Source: Mucilaginibacter_A sp041088075
GTDB taxonomy: Bacteria > Bacteroidota > Bacteroidia > Sphingobacteriales > Sphingobacteriaceae
Reading direction: 5' to 3'
Assembly (NCBI RefSeq): GCF_041088075.1
Contig: NZ_JBGCVY010000069.1
Span: 39,429 to 103,428, forward strand
Length of the DNA stretch: 64,000 nucleotides
Shown here: positions 17,568 to 26,188 of the stretch, piece after piece
Numbering within the stretch: position 1 is the first letter of the stretch
How the letters are laid out: each line of letters opens with the position of its first letter
Position numbers and translations under genes: made by a program
Notes under the pieces: model-generated
Databases searched by the model: none
What the model saw: only the letters and a program-made list of their open reading frames with translations
What the model was told of the DNA's origin: nothing

Positions 17568-17954
17568 ATGAAAGCTTTACTTTTATTATTGATATTATTA
17601 TCTTTTATTATTGCTATACCAACCAATCTCGGTTGGTGGGGGTTGTTTAGCAGCGAATTTTTAGCACCAATGTCGATGATTAAGGCCGGGTCGATTAGTG
17701 CCGAAAGGCTGTTAGCTTGGATAATATTGATAATATCACACTTGTCGGTCTTAAGTTTGATTTTTTTAACCAAAAAGCCATTTTTTTTCACTACGCTATT
17801 TTGCTTCCCTGTAGTATTTATTTTTATTTTTATATTATTTGATTTCTTGTCGGCATTTTTTTTAGTACCCTTTATTATTATATGGATCATCGCACTTATT
17901 AAACAATGGATTAAAAGTAAAAAGGCAGGTTTGACATTAAAAGTAACAGAATGA
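17568..17954 (+). CDS. Small hydrophobic membrane protein, possible immunity protein
   Basis: 128 aa with four predicted membrane helices: one N-terminal, one around LLAWIILIISHLSVLSLIFLT, then two around FPVVFIFIFILFD and LVPFIIIWIIALI. It ends in a basic tail. It starts 12 bases after the lipoprotein stop and overlaps the next gene by 4 bases (ATGA). No family recognised. It is homologous to each half of the next protein. Confidence 0.65.
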   Translation: MKALLLLLILLSFIIAIPTNLGWWGLFSSEFLAPMSMIKAGSISAERLLAWIILIISHLSVLSLIFLTKKPFFFTTLFCFPVVFIFIFILFDFLSAFFLVPFIIIWIIALIKQWIKSKKAGLTLKVTE

Positions 17955-18682
17955 AAGGATTGCTTTTTTTGATGATCGTATTTTCGTTCTTCTCCAATTT
18001 TACTGTTAATGAGTTTGGCTGGATGGTCGTTTACAAAATGGAGTTCCCCAATCTAACAGATTTCATCAAATCCGATTATTATGACTTTTCGATATTTATC
18101 ATCTGGGCTTTGCTTTTAGTAGCACATGCTATTACAATAAGTTTGCTGTTTTTAACCCGTAAAAAGCACTTTCCGGAGTTGTTGTTTTGTGCACCGTTAC
18201 TATATATCATCTTTTTTGTGTTCTTCAATTTGCTGGCAATTCCCTTGTTGTTCCCTTTTATCTTGATTTGGCTTGCTGCTTTATTATACCAAAAAACAAA
18301 AACAAAAAAAATCAAAATTAAAATCAAAACCGAAATCCTGCTTCTTGCCATGTTTTTAGGCTTCCTTTTTGCTGCATTTCCGATAGCCGAGTCATTGCCT
18401 CAGTTTAGGAAGGATTTGTCTAATGCTTTTATGACAATAAAAAACGGAAGCAACAGATCGTCGGCCATTTTGTGGCTATTGCTTATCGCATCCAATGGGG
18501 CATTAATCAGCATAGCCTTTTTCAGGAAAAAGAAATATTTTAACAAGCTCTTAATATGGATACCGGCATTTTTTATAGCCATATTTATAGTATATAATTA
18601 CTCCGCTTTCTTTTTCCTGATTCCCTTCATTGGCATCTGGGTTACAGCCTTAATTGAAGAAAGGCAACATATAGCTTATTAA
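17951..18682 (+). CDS. Membrane protein with internal duplication, related to the preceding gene
   Basis: 243 aa, about eight membrane helices in two halves. Each half resembles the 128-aa protein before it: compare LLLVAHAITISLLFLTRKKHF and LLLIASNGALISIAFFRKKKYF with the IISHLSVLSLIFLTKKPFF segment there. A Lys/Ile-rich linker (KTKKIKIKIKTE) separates the halves. Very AT-rich, low-complexity coding sequence. No known family; proposed immunity partner of the lipoprotein on context only. Confidence 0.65.
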   Translation: MKGLLFLMIVFSFFSNFTVNEFGWMVVYKMEFPNLTDFIKSDYYDFSIFIIWALLLVAHAITISLLFLTRKKHFPELLFCAPLLYIIFFVFFNLLAIPLLFPFILIWLAALLYQKTKTKKIKIKIKTEILLLAMFLGFLFAAFPIAESLPQFRKDLSNAFMTIKNGSNRSSAILWLLLIASNGALISIAFFRKKKYFNKLLIWIPAFFIAIFIVYNYSAFFFLIPFIGIWVTALIEERQHIAY

Positions 18683-18726
18683 AACAAGTTTGTTTTAACG
18701 AAGTTTTTAAAGTAAAGCCTTTTTCT

Positions 18727-19830
18727 ATGAAACCCAACCCAACTTCCCGCCGCGATTTTCTCCGTCACCTTTCGCTTGGTGCAGGCGCTTTAACTTTAGG
18801 TTCGGCGCTTGCATCGTTTGATGAGCTTCTTTTAGCAGATAAAAAATTGGGTATTGCTTTGGTGGGATTAGGAAATTATGCAGGCGGACAATTGGCTCCG
18901 GCTTTGCAGCAAACCAAAAATTGTTACTTGGCCGGGATCGTAACCGGAACGCCGGAAAAAGCCAAAACCTGGTCGGCAAAGTACAACATCCCGCAGAAAA
19001 ATATTTACAACTACCAAAACTTTGATTCTATCGCCCAAAACCCGGACATTGATATTGTTTACGTCGTGCTGCCGGTTTCGATGCACAAAGAATATACCAT
19101 CCGCGCAGCAAAAGCCGGAAAACATGTGATCTGCGAAAAACCAATGGCGCTAAACGCAGCAGATTGCCGGGAAATGATTATGGCTTGTAAACAGGCAAAC
19201 CGGATGCTTTCGATTGGTTACCGCCTGCATTTTGAACCGCATAACCTGGAAGTGATGCGCTTAGGCCAAAAGCAAGTTTTAGGAAAAGTAACGCAGTTAG
19301 AAACAGCCAATGGTTTTACTTGGGGAGGGCCGCCAACATGGCGGCTAAAAAAAGCAATGTCTGGCGGCGGCGGATTAATGGATATGGGGATTTATGCGAT
19401 ACAAGGCGCACGATATACTTTGGGACAAGAGCCAATCGCTGTAAAAGCAACCCAGGAAAAAACAAAACCGGAATTGTTTAAAGACGTGGACGAAACCGTT
19501 TTTTGGGAACTGGAATTTCCGGGAGGCTTGGTAACGAAGGGAAAATCAAGCTATAACAACAACTGGGGCTATTTAAAAGCAAAAACAGAAAAAGGCTTTT
19601 TTGAACTGGAACCGGCTTATGGTTACGGCGGTATTGACGGCAGAACCTCAAACGGGCCGATGAACATTCCGAATGTTATCCAGCAGGCTTTGCAAATGGA
19701 CGATTTTGCAAATTGTGTCATCACCAAAAAACCAACACGCGTTCCTGGTGAAGAAGGCTTAAAAGATATGTTGGTTGTTGATGCAATTTACCGAAGCCTG
19801 GATTCGGGCAAACGCGAAAAGATTGGTTAA
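18727..19830 (+). CDS. Gfo/Idh/MocA family oxidoreductase with Tat signal
   Basis: 367 aa NAD(P)-dependent sugar-type dehydrogenase, exported folded by the Tat system. The N-terminus has the twin-arginine motif SRRDFLRHLSLGAGA. The Rossmann fold shows GIALVGLGNYAGGQ, then CEKPMALNA (catalytic Lys) and the GGGLMDMGIYAI segment of the C-terminal domain. It resembles periplasmic glucose-fructose oxidoreductase-like enzymes; the substrate is not predictable. The segment ELLLADKKLGI at the Tat/Rossmann junction is encoded by DNA resembling the dispersed element (18831-18850). Confidence 0.88.
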   Translation: MKPNPTSRRDFLRHLSLGAGALTLGSALASFDELLLADKKLGIALVGLGNYAGGQLAPALQQTKNCYLAGIVTGTPEKAKTWSAKYNIPQKNIYNYQNFDSIAQNPDIDIVYVVLPVSMHKEYTIRAAKAGKHVICEKPMALNAADCREMIMACKQANRMLSIGYRLHFEPHNLEVMRLGQKQVLGKVTQLETANGFTWGGPPTWRLKKAMSGGGGLMDMGIYAIQGARYTLGQEPIAVKATQEKTKPELFKDVDETVFWELEFPGGLVTKGKSSYNNNWGYLKAKTEKGFFELEPAYGYGGIDGRTSNGPMNIPNVIQQALQMDDFANCVITKKPTRVPGEEGLKDMLVVDAIYRSLDSGKREKIG

Positions 19831-19831
19831 A

Positions 19832-20656
19832 TTAATTTGCTTCTTTTATCGCCCATTTTTTTAAGGCAGAATCTTTTTGTGTTTGATTTAACTTGTAATT
19901 GTACTGGTACAATGCACTTTCCCAATCGCCGTAAGCGGGATTGGGAAATACAATAAATTTTTTTCCAAATTCTGCTGCTTGTTGTTGTGTGTTTTGCATA
20001 CGCTCGTCATAGTTTTTATGCTCAAACAAAGTAGAAAAATCGCTTAAATTATCGCCCAAAAGCATAATTACTTCATGGTTTTGCAGCACTTGCAGCCGCC
20101 GCGTTTCTTTGCTTGACGAGGCTTCTTTTAGCAGCAAATGTTTAATATCAGCATTTGGCAGGGCGTATTTTTGCAGGTTTTTTAAAGTTCCCGGCAGCTC
20201 GTCTTTATCACGATTGGTAATGTAAAATATTTCAACACCTTTTTTGGCCGCGTATTTTAAGAAAGACGGCGCCCCTGCAATCGTGTCTGCTGCTGCTTTT
20301 GCCGTCCAGACTTTCCAGGTTTTTAGGTCGAAATCCTTTCCTTCCAAAGCTTCGCTCATATCATGCGGACTATTATCTAAAACGGTTTCATCAATATCCG
20401 TAACAATAGCTTTTGGTTTTGTTGTTGGTTGCAATAAAGCCTGGTCTAAACGTAAACGCGCAAAATTATAAGCCTGGAAACACAAAGCTTTGTATTCTGC
20501 CGCACGCTGCATCCAAAGGTTGGCCATTACTTTGCCACCAATGGCAGGTGCAACAACAACCGGAATGCCTGTTCTGGCTGTAGAAACAACGCTTTTTTTA
20601 GAAGAGCAAGCGCAAAACGCCGAAACCAGCAACAGCGATACAACAATTTTTTTCAT
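19832..20656 (-). CDS. e(P4)-family lipoprotein acid phosphatase (HAD, class B-like)
   Basis: 274 aa lipoprotein (lipobox ...SAFCAC) of the 5'-nucleotidase e(P4) family, which dephosphorylates nucleotides at the outer membrane. HAD motif I is VTDIDETVLDNSP, motif II FYITNRD, and the acidic motif MLLGDNLSDF. Convergent with the preceding gene, 1 base apart. The last codons (KKWAIKEAN) are encoded by a partial dispersed element, and another lies under LLKEASSS. A MITE starts 28 bases upstream of its start codon. Confidence 0.88.
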   Translation of the reverse strand: MKKIVVSLLLVSAFCACSSKKSVVSTARTGIPVVVAPAIGGKVMANLWMQRAAEYKALCFQAYNFARLRLDQALLQPTTKPKAIVTDIDETVLDNSPHDMSEALEGKDFDLKTWKVWTAKAAADTIAGAPSFLKYAAKKGVEIFYITNRDKDELPGTLKNLQKYALPNADIKHLLLKEASSSKETRRLQVLQNHEVIMLLGDNLSDFSTLFEHKNYDERMQNTQQQAAEFGKKFIVFPNPAYGDWESALYQYNYKLNQTQKDSALKKWAIKEAN

Positions 20657-20684
20657 TTTTTTCAGAAGTAAAACTACGGTAAAC

Positions 20685-20852
20685 TTAAAGCCTGTTTAAA
20701 TTTATTCGAGAAAAAGCACTAATGCTTCTTTTACCCTATAAAAATTGGTGTTTGCATCACTTAAACAGATCAAGAACTTTATGTTTGCTGTTTTTTTAGG
20801 TGATAAAAGAAGCATGGAAAATATACTGAACAAATTTAAAACGGGCTCTTAA
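20685..20852. mobile_element. MITE-like element, copy 2
   Basis: About 168 bp and clearly homologous to 15196-15361 through its whole length. Ends are AAGCCTGTTTAAATTT and, on the right, AAATTTAAAACGGGCTC; the termini are more diverged than in copy 1. TTA flanks both sides. It contains the same inverted pair of dispersed elements (forward at 20721, reverse ending near 20814). It occupies the upstream region of the e(P4)-type gene and may supply or interrupt its promoter. Confidence 0.8.
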
Positions 20853-20916
20853 AGATTTTAAATTTATACTTTGTCAGTTTTGCAATCGAAAACAACGCTA
20901 AAAGCAAAAGGGTAGT

Positions 20917-22281
20917 TTACATTTTCATTAATCTCGGGTACAAGCGTAAAAATACTTCTCCTGCCATCGGGTTTTTGCCATACAAACCGTTCAACCTGCT
21001 GTCGGCACCGTAATAGCTCAATTGTCCGCCTGCTGCCAGGTTTAAAGGGCCAAGCCTGAACAGGTCATAATTTAAACCTAAAGTGATGGCGTTAACCGGG
21101 AAAACGGTATCATTGCCATAAACAACAGGGTTTAAAACCAATTCTTCTGTTGTTTTTTGAACAAATTCGTAACGGGTATAAAAGTCTAATCTTTTCAACC
21201 GCAAGTTAGCTTCAAATAAAGCAGAATTATCGCCCTGTTGGGCAGGTGTTTTGTTCAATCCCCATAAAGCAGTTGCATTAAAAGTTTTTTCATCACCTAA
21301 AGGCAGGCTGTAGGTTGCCGAAGCTGTTGTGCGGGAAACGTTCTCTTCCGGGTGCAGTTCTTCCGGGCTTTTTAAAAAACCGTGCGAAACCTGCAAAGCC
21401 CAGTTTGCAGAAGGGTTGTAGTTTAACCTCGCGCTGTAGGAATCAAATTTAGGCTGATCAAAATTATACCGGTTTTCATTCGGCTCGCGGCCGGTAAAAG
21501 AGGAGGCTTCGATTTTAAAATCATCAAAGCGGAAACCAATGGTAGCCACGCCAAAAGTAATATGGGTAGCATCAGACCAATGATGGCTAATCGGTGCATC
21601 AGGATTGGCCATGGCCGAAGGGCGGTGCATAAAAGCAACCGGGCCTAAAGCAGGTTCGCCGGGATAACCGATGTAAAAGCTCAGGTCAGTTTTTTTAGAA
21701 AAAGAATAGGCGTAACTGGCAGACAATTCCGAAAACAGATCGTGCGGGTGCTGGCGGTCAAACAAGGACTGGCCTTTCCAACTTTCGCCGGATTGGAAAA
21801 GCAAAGGATAACCGTTTCCACCTTCCGTAACCGCGTCAAGCGACAGCATCAAATTAAAATGCAGCAGACCATTTTTACCAACCTGCCGCTGCGCCATGCC
21901 CATAAACCAGTTTGGCGCATCCAGCTTGTCGGCACCGCGGCTGCCTTTGTTAAACAAATCCTGCTTGGTGTACCTGAAATCAACATTGCCATGAACCATG
22001 TACTGCCAATTTTGGCCGTGCAACATAATGCCATAAACAGGGGAAGCATCCGGCAGCCAGCTTGTGCCCGATCCGCTTCTGCTCATCGGTAAGTTTTTGG
22101 ATTGAGAATTTGACATCATTTTCATACCAGCCATATCTTCATCCATCATCTCCATGCTGTTTTTATGGGTGTTTTTTTGGTGATGCCTGCTTGTATCCGC
22201 CATATCCATGTCCATTTTTTGGGCAAGAGATTGGTTTTTTAATCCAATTAACAGGATCAACAGGCCGAATAAATACTTCAT
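20917..22281 (-). CDS. Outer-membrane barrel protein with His/Met-rich N-terminus, copper-associated
   Basis: 454 aa. The signal peptide ends near LKNQSLAQ. The next 60 residues are rich in Met, His and Asp (KMDMDMADTSRHHQKN, MEMMDEDMAGMKMM), a composition typical of copper-binding tails. The remainder alternates as a beta-barrel (HLNL/FYTRYEF-type strands, ending RLYPRLMKM). No enzyme motif. Located directly after an HMA protein and an HMA-AraC regulator on the same strand, so a role in copper handling at the outer membrane is likely. Confidence 0.75.
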   Translation of the reverse strand: MKYLFGLLILLIGLKNQSLAQKMDMDMADTSRHHQKNTHKNSMEMMDEDMAGMKMMSNSQSKNLPMSRSGSGTSWLPDASPVYGIMLHGQNWQYMVHGNVDFRYTKQDLFNKGSRGADKLDAPNWFMGMAQRQVGKNGLLHFNLMLSLDAVTEGGNGYPLLFQSGESWKGQSLFDRQHPHDLFSELSASYAYSFSKKTDLSFYIGYPGEPALGPVAFMHRPSAMANPDAPISHHWSDATHITFGVATIGFRFDDFKIEASSFTGREPNENRYNFDQPKFDSYSARLNYNPSANWALQVSHGFLKSPEELHPEENVSRTTASATYSLPLGDEKTFNATALWGLNKTPAQQGDNSALFEANLRLKRLDFYTRYEFVQKTTEELVLNPVVYGNDTVFPVNAITLGLNYDLFRLGPLNLAAGGQLSYYGADSRLNGLYGKNPMAGEVFLRLYPRLMKM

Positions 22282-22292
22282 AAAAACAGAAA

Positions 22293-22856
22293 TTAAATTT
22301 TATCAATCGGCTTGCGCTGCGCCAAGCCGGATGTTTTAAACTGGCTTGGTGTTAGGCCGGTGATGCTTTTAAACTGTGCCGATAAGTGCGCGCTGCTGCT
22401 ATAGTTCATCTTCCAGGCAATCTCGTTCAGGTTCAGTTCGCCGTATTCCAGCAGTTCTTTTACTTTTTCAATTTTTTGCTGAATGATAAATTTCTCAATC
22501 GTAACATCTTCTGCTTCCGAAAAAACGCGGCTCAGGTAAGCATAATCTTTATGTATATGGGCCGAAAGGTACTGCGAAAAAACAACATGCGAATCCGTTA
22601 AGTCTGTATGGTGGACCTTTTCGATGATTAAACTTTTGATCTGCGCCACTAAACGGTCTTTTTCGTTATCAATCAACTCAAACCCCAGAATTTTAAAGGC
22701 AGAACCGATGGCGCTTAATTGGGCAGCATCAGGTTCGGGTTCCACAGAAGCAGCACCAAGGCTGGTTGCTTCTACCTGAAACCCTAAATTTTCTAACTGC
22801 TGTTTCACAACCAAAATGCAGCGGTCGCAAACCATATTTTTGATGTGTAATTTCAT
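22293..22856 (-). CDS. AraC-type regulator with N-terminal heavy-metal-associated domain
   Basis: 187 aa. Residues 1-65 form an HMA-like fold starting MKLHIKNMVCDRCILVV, with C-x-x-C metal ligands. The C-terminal 100 residues are an AraC/XylS double helix-turn-helix (LNEIAWKMNYSSSAHLSAQFKSITGLTPSQF). The fusion suggests direct sensing of copper or another soft metal. It lies between the HMA protein upstream and the Met/His-rich barrel downstream. Confidence 0.85.
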   Translation of the reverse strand: MKLHIKNMVCDRCILVVKQQLENLGFQVEATSLGAASVEPEPDAAQLSAIGSAFKILGFELIDNEKDRLVAQIKSLIIEKVHHTDLTDSHVVFSQYLSAHIHKDYAYLSRVFSEAEDVTIEKFIIQQKIEKVKELLEYGELNLNEIAWKMNYSSSAHLSAQFKSITGLTPSQFKTSGLAQRKPIDKI

Positions 22857-22884
22857 GGGGTTTTTGTCGTCTTAACAATCAGAA

Positions 22885-23097
22885 TTACAGTTGTTCTGCA
22901 ACGAACCCTTTTTCGTGCAAAACGGCAACAATTTGCCGTATTGTTTGGGCATCCTGCGTTTGTACGGTAAGTGTTTTTTGGGGAGAAGCGGTATCAACTT
23001 CCCATTTTTCCAACCCTTTTAAGTTGTTTAGAGAAGGTGTAACGGCAGCAATGCAACCGCCACATTTAATATTCGTTTTAAATCTTAAAGTTTCCAT
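22885..23097 (-). CDS. Heavy-metal-associated (HMA) domain protein, copper chaperone-like
   Basis: 70 aa, a single HMA domain. The metal site is KCGGCIAAV near residue 12, and the rest fits the beta-alpha-beta-beta-alpha-beta pattern. Proteins like this carry Cu(I) to ATPases or regulators. First gene of a three-gene, same-strand copper-type module; no copper ATPase is in the window. Confidence 0.85.
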   Translation of the reverse strand: METLRFKTNIKCGGCIAAVTPSLNNLKGLEKWEVDTASPQKTLTVQTQDAQTIRQIVAVLHEKGFVAEQL

Positions 23098-23120
23098 TTT
23101 TTTGAATTGTTAAAGCATAA

Positions 23121-23181
23121 AAATTTGTGTGGTAAAAGAAGCATTGTTGCCGATGCTTCTTTTATCGGGTAAAAATCAGTG
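23121..23181. repeat. Head-to-head pair of dispersed elements forming a hairpin
   Basis: TAAAAGAAGCAT (23133-23144) and ATGCTTCTTTTA (23153-23164) are perfect inverted arms around an 8-base loop, each followed outward by the usual second arm. Lies upstream of the HMA operon. It could act as a transcription terminator, attenuator or recombination site. Confidence 0.8.
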
Positions 23182-23277
23182 CTGAATTATTGGTGCAAAA
23201 ATACTTCCTGCCGAAAGCAAATGCGTTACAAGATTTTGGAAGACATTTATATAATATTGCGATTGCTCAAAGTTTCA

Positions 23278-23330
23278 ATGCTTCTTTTACCGGCATAAAA
23301 AAAGGGACGCAAAAAATTGCATCCCTTTTC
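23278..23330 (-). terminator. Terminator of the baeRF7 gene with adjacent dispersed element
   Basis: AAAGGGACGC (23301-23310) and GCATCCCTTT (23319-23328) form a hairpin with one mismatch, A/T-rich on both sides. A forward dispersed element (23278-23300) abuts it directly. Confidence 0.65.
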
Positions 23331-23352
23331 TTTCACTTAAAAATTATCAAAT

Positions 23353-24516
23353 CTAATAACGCATAAAAGCAGCAATAATGCTTTCTTTCGGCATTTCTTC
23401 TGCGTCGAGGATGTGTACCGTGCCGCCATTCAATACTGTTTTTACCACTGCTTTATTCACCAAGCATTCGTCGCCTTCCTGCTTTTGGTCATGGATTTCC
23501 AATTTGTTGTCGGCTTCGTTAAACGTGCCCCAAATGTGCGCGTCTTTTTGTACAAAAAGATCAGAAACACGGCTGTAAAAACTTGCCGGTATTACGGTTT
23601 CGGGCATAGAAGAAGTGAGCGGCGTGGCAATGTGGTTATAATAATTTTCCAGCGCAGACTGGTGGACAGATTTGAAGTAAGGCGCCAGTTTTTCGCGGGC
23701 TTTTTCCCATAAAACTAATTTGTCTTCCCGTTCATAATTCCCAAAAATGGCTTCTTCAGATATGTGCTTGTAGCGCGAAACCTGGCGGTAGGCGCCAACC
23801 TCGCTGTCCACGGCCGCCAACAGGAGCGGTTTATGGTCGTTTGCCAATACCTGTTTCCATAAACCCTGGTCTATAGCCCGCAGGTAATTGGCGAGGTAGT
23901 CCTTTTCATTGGCATAATGCGAGCTATTGTGCGGGTAAGTGTCCGTTGGCACAGGTTCCGGTGCCGGCCCACCTTCCCTAAATATCTGGTTTCCTTCTTT
24001 TTCCTGAAAATTGATCACGTCGTCAATCCCCTGGGGCAAAACCACGGCGTTCAGTTCCTGCATCCCATAAGCGTTCCCCAAATAAAACCGGGACACGTGC
24101 TTGCTAAAAACCAAGACATAAAACTGCTCGTCGTTGGTAAGCACAGGCATCAACGGGCTGATATAAAAGGAGCTGTTGACGACCAGTTCTCCCTTAATCG
24201 GCAGCGGCAAGGTCAGTGTCTTAAAAAACCCTTCGGCGATAAATATGGCCAGCCCTTCCAACTGGTTGTTCCAAAAAAGTTCATGCTGAAGCAAGTCGTG
24301 GCCGGGTTGTAAAAATTGTTCCGCTTCGCCTTTGCTCATCCCTTTTTGCCGAAGCTGCTTTTCTGCCTCCTGAAGCTGCGTTTTTAAAATAATTGGGTCT
24401 TGCTTCTCATTTTGCACAACTTCTGATGAACGGTGCGTTGGCATAAAAATAGAAACACAAGGATCTGATTGGTAATTTGCCAGTTCTGCAAACTCTTCTT
24501 TTGATAATAATTCCAT
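23353..24516 (-). CDS. baeRF7-family (bacterial eRF1-like) protein
   Basis: 387 aa. It resembles the bacterial release-factor-1-like (baeRF) family, proposed to act in ribosome hibernation or stress but without experimental role here. Visible features are the start ELLSKEEFAELANYQSDPCVSIFMPTHR, the central FYVLVFSKHVSRFYLG strand, KPLLLAAVDSEVGAYRQ, and the C-terminal domain ending ECLVNKAVVKTVLNGGTVHILDAEEM typical of eRF1 domain 3. Preceded on the same strand, 11 bases away, by a small hydrophilic protein. Confidence 0.8.
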   Translation of the reverse strand: MELLSKEEFAELANYQSDPCVSIFMPTHRSSEVVQNEKQDPIILKTQLQEAEKQLRQKGMSKGEAEQFLQPGHDLLQHELFWNNQLEGLAIFIAEGFFKTLTLPLPIKGELVVNSSFYISPLMPVLTNDEQFYVLVFSKHVSRFYLGNAYGMQELNAVVLPQGIDDVINFQEKEGNQIFREGGPAPEPVPTDTYPHNSSHYANEKDYLANYLRAIDQGLWKQVLANDHKPLLLAAVDSEVGAYRQVSRYKHISEEAIFGNYEREDKLVLWEKAREKLAPYFKSVHQSALENYYNHIATPLTSSMPETVIPASFYSRVSDLFVQKDAHIWGTFNEADNKLEIHDQKQEGDECLVNKAVVKTVLNGGTVHILDAEEMPKESIIAAFMRY

Positions 24517-24526
24517 GCTTTACAAT

Positions 24527-24760
24527 TTAAGTGTTGTCATTATCGGTTGTGTCTTCGCCTTTGTTTACGTTGCGGTTGGCGTGCCGTATGTACACGTTGT
24601 CCGCAGGCTGGTCTGGCCCGTCGGTATATTTCTCGGTCAGGTTTTCATCCGTTTCCGGGTCTGTGCCTGCAAAAGCATCCCTCAAACCGTTTGTATTTTT
24701 ACCAGAACCGGATGGTTTTCCTTTTGGCGGGATAAATTTCCCTTCTCTGTCTTTTGCCAT
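24527..24760 (-). CDS. Small hydrophilic protein, function unknown
   Basis: 77 aa, no hydrophobic segment, rich in Gly, Asp, Asn and Thr, starting MAKDREGKFIPPKGKPSG. It is predicted to be largely disordered. It is 10 bases from the baeRF7 start on the same strand, suggesting one transcription unit and perhaps a stress role. Similar small proteins occur in Sphingobacteriaceae as far as I recall. Confidence 0.6.
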   Translation of the reverse strand: MAKDREGKFIPPKGKPSGSGKNTNGLRDAFAGTDPETDENLTEKYTDGPDQPADNVYIRHANRNVNKGEDTTDNDNT

Positions 24761-24838
24761 AGCTTATGTTAATTGATAATTGAAAACAACAGCATTAAAA
24801 GGTTAAGGGTTTTGATAAAGATAAATATGTTTTGGCCC

Positions 24839-24866
24839 ACCAATTTTTAGGTGGTAAAAGAAGCAT
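24839..24866 (-). repeat. Dispersed element, full-length reverse copy
   Basis: ACCAATTTTTA, GGTGG, TAAAAGAAGCAT, in the divergent spacer between the small protein and the acyltransferase. Confidence 0.8.
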
Positions 24867-24948
24867 CACCGAGAATCATACAAGCCGATACTTTTTGGAC
24901 TAAGTTACATAAACGGTTATTATTGCATCAAACCTAATAAAACCTGGA

Positions 24949-26040
24949 ATGAGCGTAACAAAACCAGAACCTGCTGTTTTAAAAACCAAACCGCATTTCG
25001 AAATTTTGGATGGGCTGAGGGGAATAGCGGCAATTGCCGTTGTCATTTTCCATTTTATGGAAATTGCCGTTCCCGATTATCCTAAAAACTTTATTGCACA
25101 TGCTTACCTGGCCGTTGATTTCTTTTTCTGCTTGTCCGGTTTTGTAATTGCTTATGCGTATGATAGCAAACTGGAGAAAATAGGCGCCATACAGTTTTTT
25201 AAGTTGAGGCTGATCCGTTTGCATCCGTTGGTCATAATCGGTTCGATGTTGGGCTTGCTCACCTTTGTTTTCGATCCGTTAAGCAATTTGCACGCAGCAT
25301 ACAGTTCCGGCAAAACTTTCCTGATGTTTCTGGCTTCCTGCCTGTTGGTCCCTTTTGCGGCAGTGCCCGAACGTTATTTCAACTTTTTCCACCTCAATCC
25401 GCCAACCTGGTCGCTGTTTTGGGAATACGTGGCCAACATTTTTTATGCGCTCGTCCTTTTTAAATTGCGCAACAAAACGTTGTGGTTTTTATTGTTGGTT
25501 GCCGCAGTTTTACTTTGCTGGGAAGCCCATTACGCCGGCCAGTTAGGTATTGGCTGGGGCAAAGGCAATTTTACGGGCGGCGGTGTCCGTGTTTTTTATT
25601 CTTTTTTGGCCGGAATGCTGGTTTACCGCTCCAAATGGATCATCAAATCCCGCCTGGGTTTTATCTCGATTGGTATATTGCTGACCGTCATTTTCCTGGT
25701 TCCGTTTAACGATAAATTCAACCGCCTAACAGATCCTGCCATTGTCATTTTTTACTTTCCGTTTTTAATTGCTTTGGGCGCAGGTGCCAGCCTGAGTGTC
25801 AAAAGCAACCGCATTTGCAAATTTTTGGGCGAAATTTCTTATCCGCTTTACATGGTCCATTATCCGTTTATCTGGGTGTTTTTTAGTTATGTTGAAGCAA
25901 AAAAACCAACGATGGGACAACTGGAAATTGTAATCCCGATAGCAACCGTTTTGTTAATTGGCCTTGCGTATTACGTTTTGGTTTTCTTCGATCTTCCCCT
26001 GCGCAAATATTTTACCGCCAGGATGAAGAAAAACTTGTAA
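24949..26040 (+). CDS. Acyltransferase family 3 (OafA/YrhL-like) membrane protein
   Basis: 363 aa, about ten membrane helices. The N-terminal motif LDGLRGIAAIAVVIFHF with catalytic-type His, FFFCLSGFVIAYAY and the FFKLRLIRLHPL segment are diagnostic of acyltransferase 3. Members O-acylate surface sugars, peptidoglycan or antibiotics. No polysaccharide genes are adjacent, so the acceptor is unknown. The stop codon's last base is the first base of a dispersed element. Confidence 0.9.
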   Translation: MSVTKPEPAVLKTKPHFEILDGLRGIAAIAVVIFHFMEIAVPDYPKNFIAHAYLAVDFFFCLSGFVIAYAYDSKLEKIGAIQFFKLRLIRLHPLVIIGSMLGLLTFVFDPLSNLHAAYSSGKTFLMFLASCLLVPFAAVPERYFNFFHLNPPTWSLFWEYVANIFYALVLFKLRNKTLWFLLLVAAVLLCWEAHYAGQLGIGWGKGNFTGGGVRVFYSFLAGMLVYRSKWIIKSRLGFISIGILLTVIFLVPFNDKFNRLTDPAIVIFYFPFLIALGAGASLSVKSNRICKFLGEISYPLYMVHYPFIWVFFSYVEAKKPTMGQLEIVIPIATVLLIGLAYYVLVFFDLPLRKYFTARMKKNL

Positions 26041-26135
26041 TGCTTCTTTTATGCCCATAAATTTTGTTTTTGAATTTTGTACCGAATAAAGAAAACCCAA
26101 ATAAACCACCAATTTTTATAGGGTAAAAGAAGCAT
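26040..26135. repeat. Inverted pair of dispersed elements before addA
   Basis: Forward copy 26040-26066 (ATGCTTCTTTTA, TGCCCA, TAAATTTTG) and reverse copy 26108-26135 (ACCAATTTTTA, TAGGG, TAAAAGAAGCAT). They are separated by about 40 bases and fill most of the spacer upstream of the addA-like gene. Confidence 0.8.
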
Positions 26136-26188
26136 CACATTGCTAAAAATTATAGGAGAAATCCGAAAAAAAGCGTTAATATAGCGTA

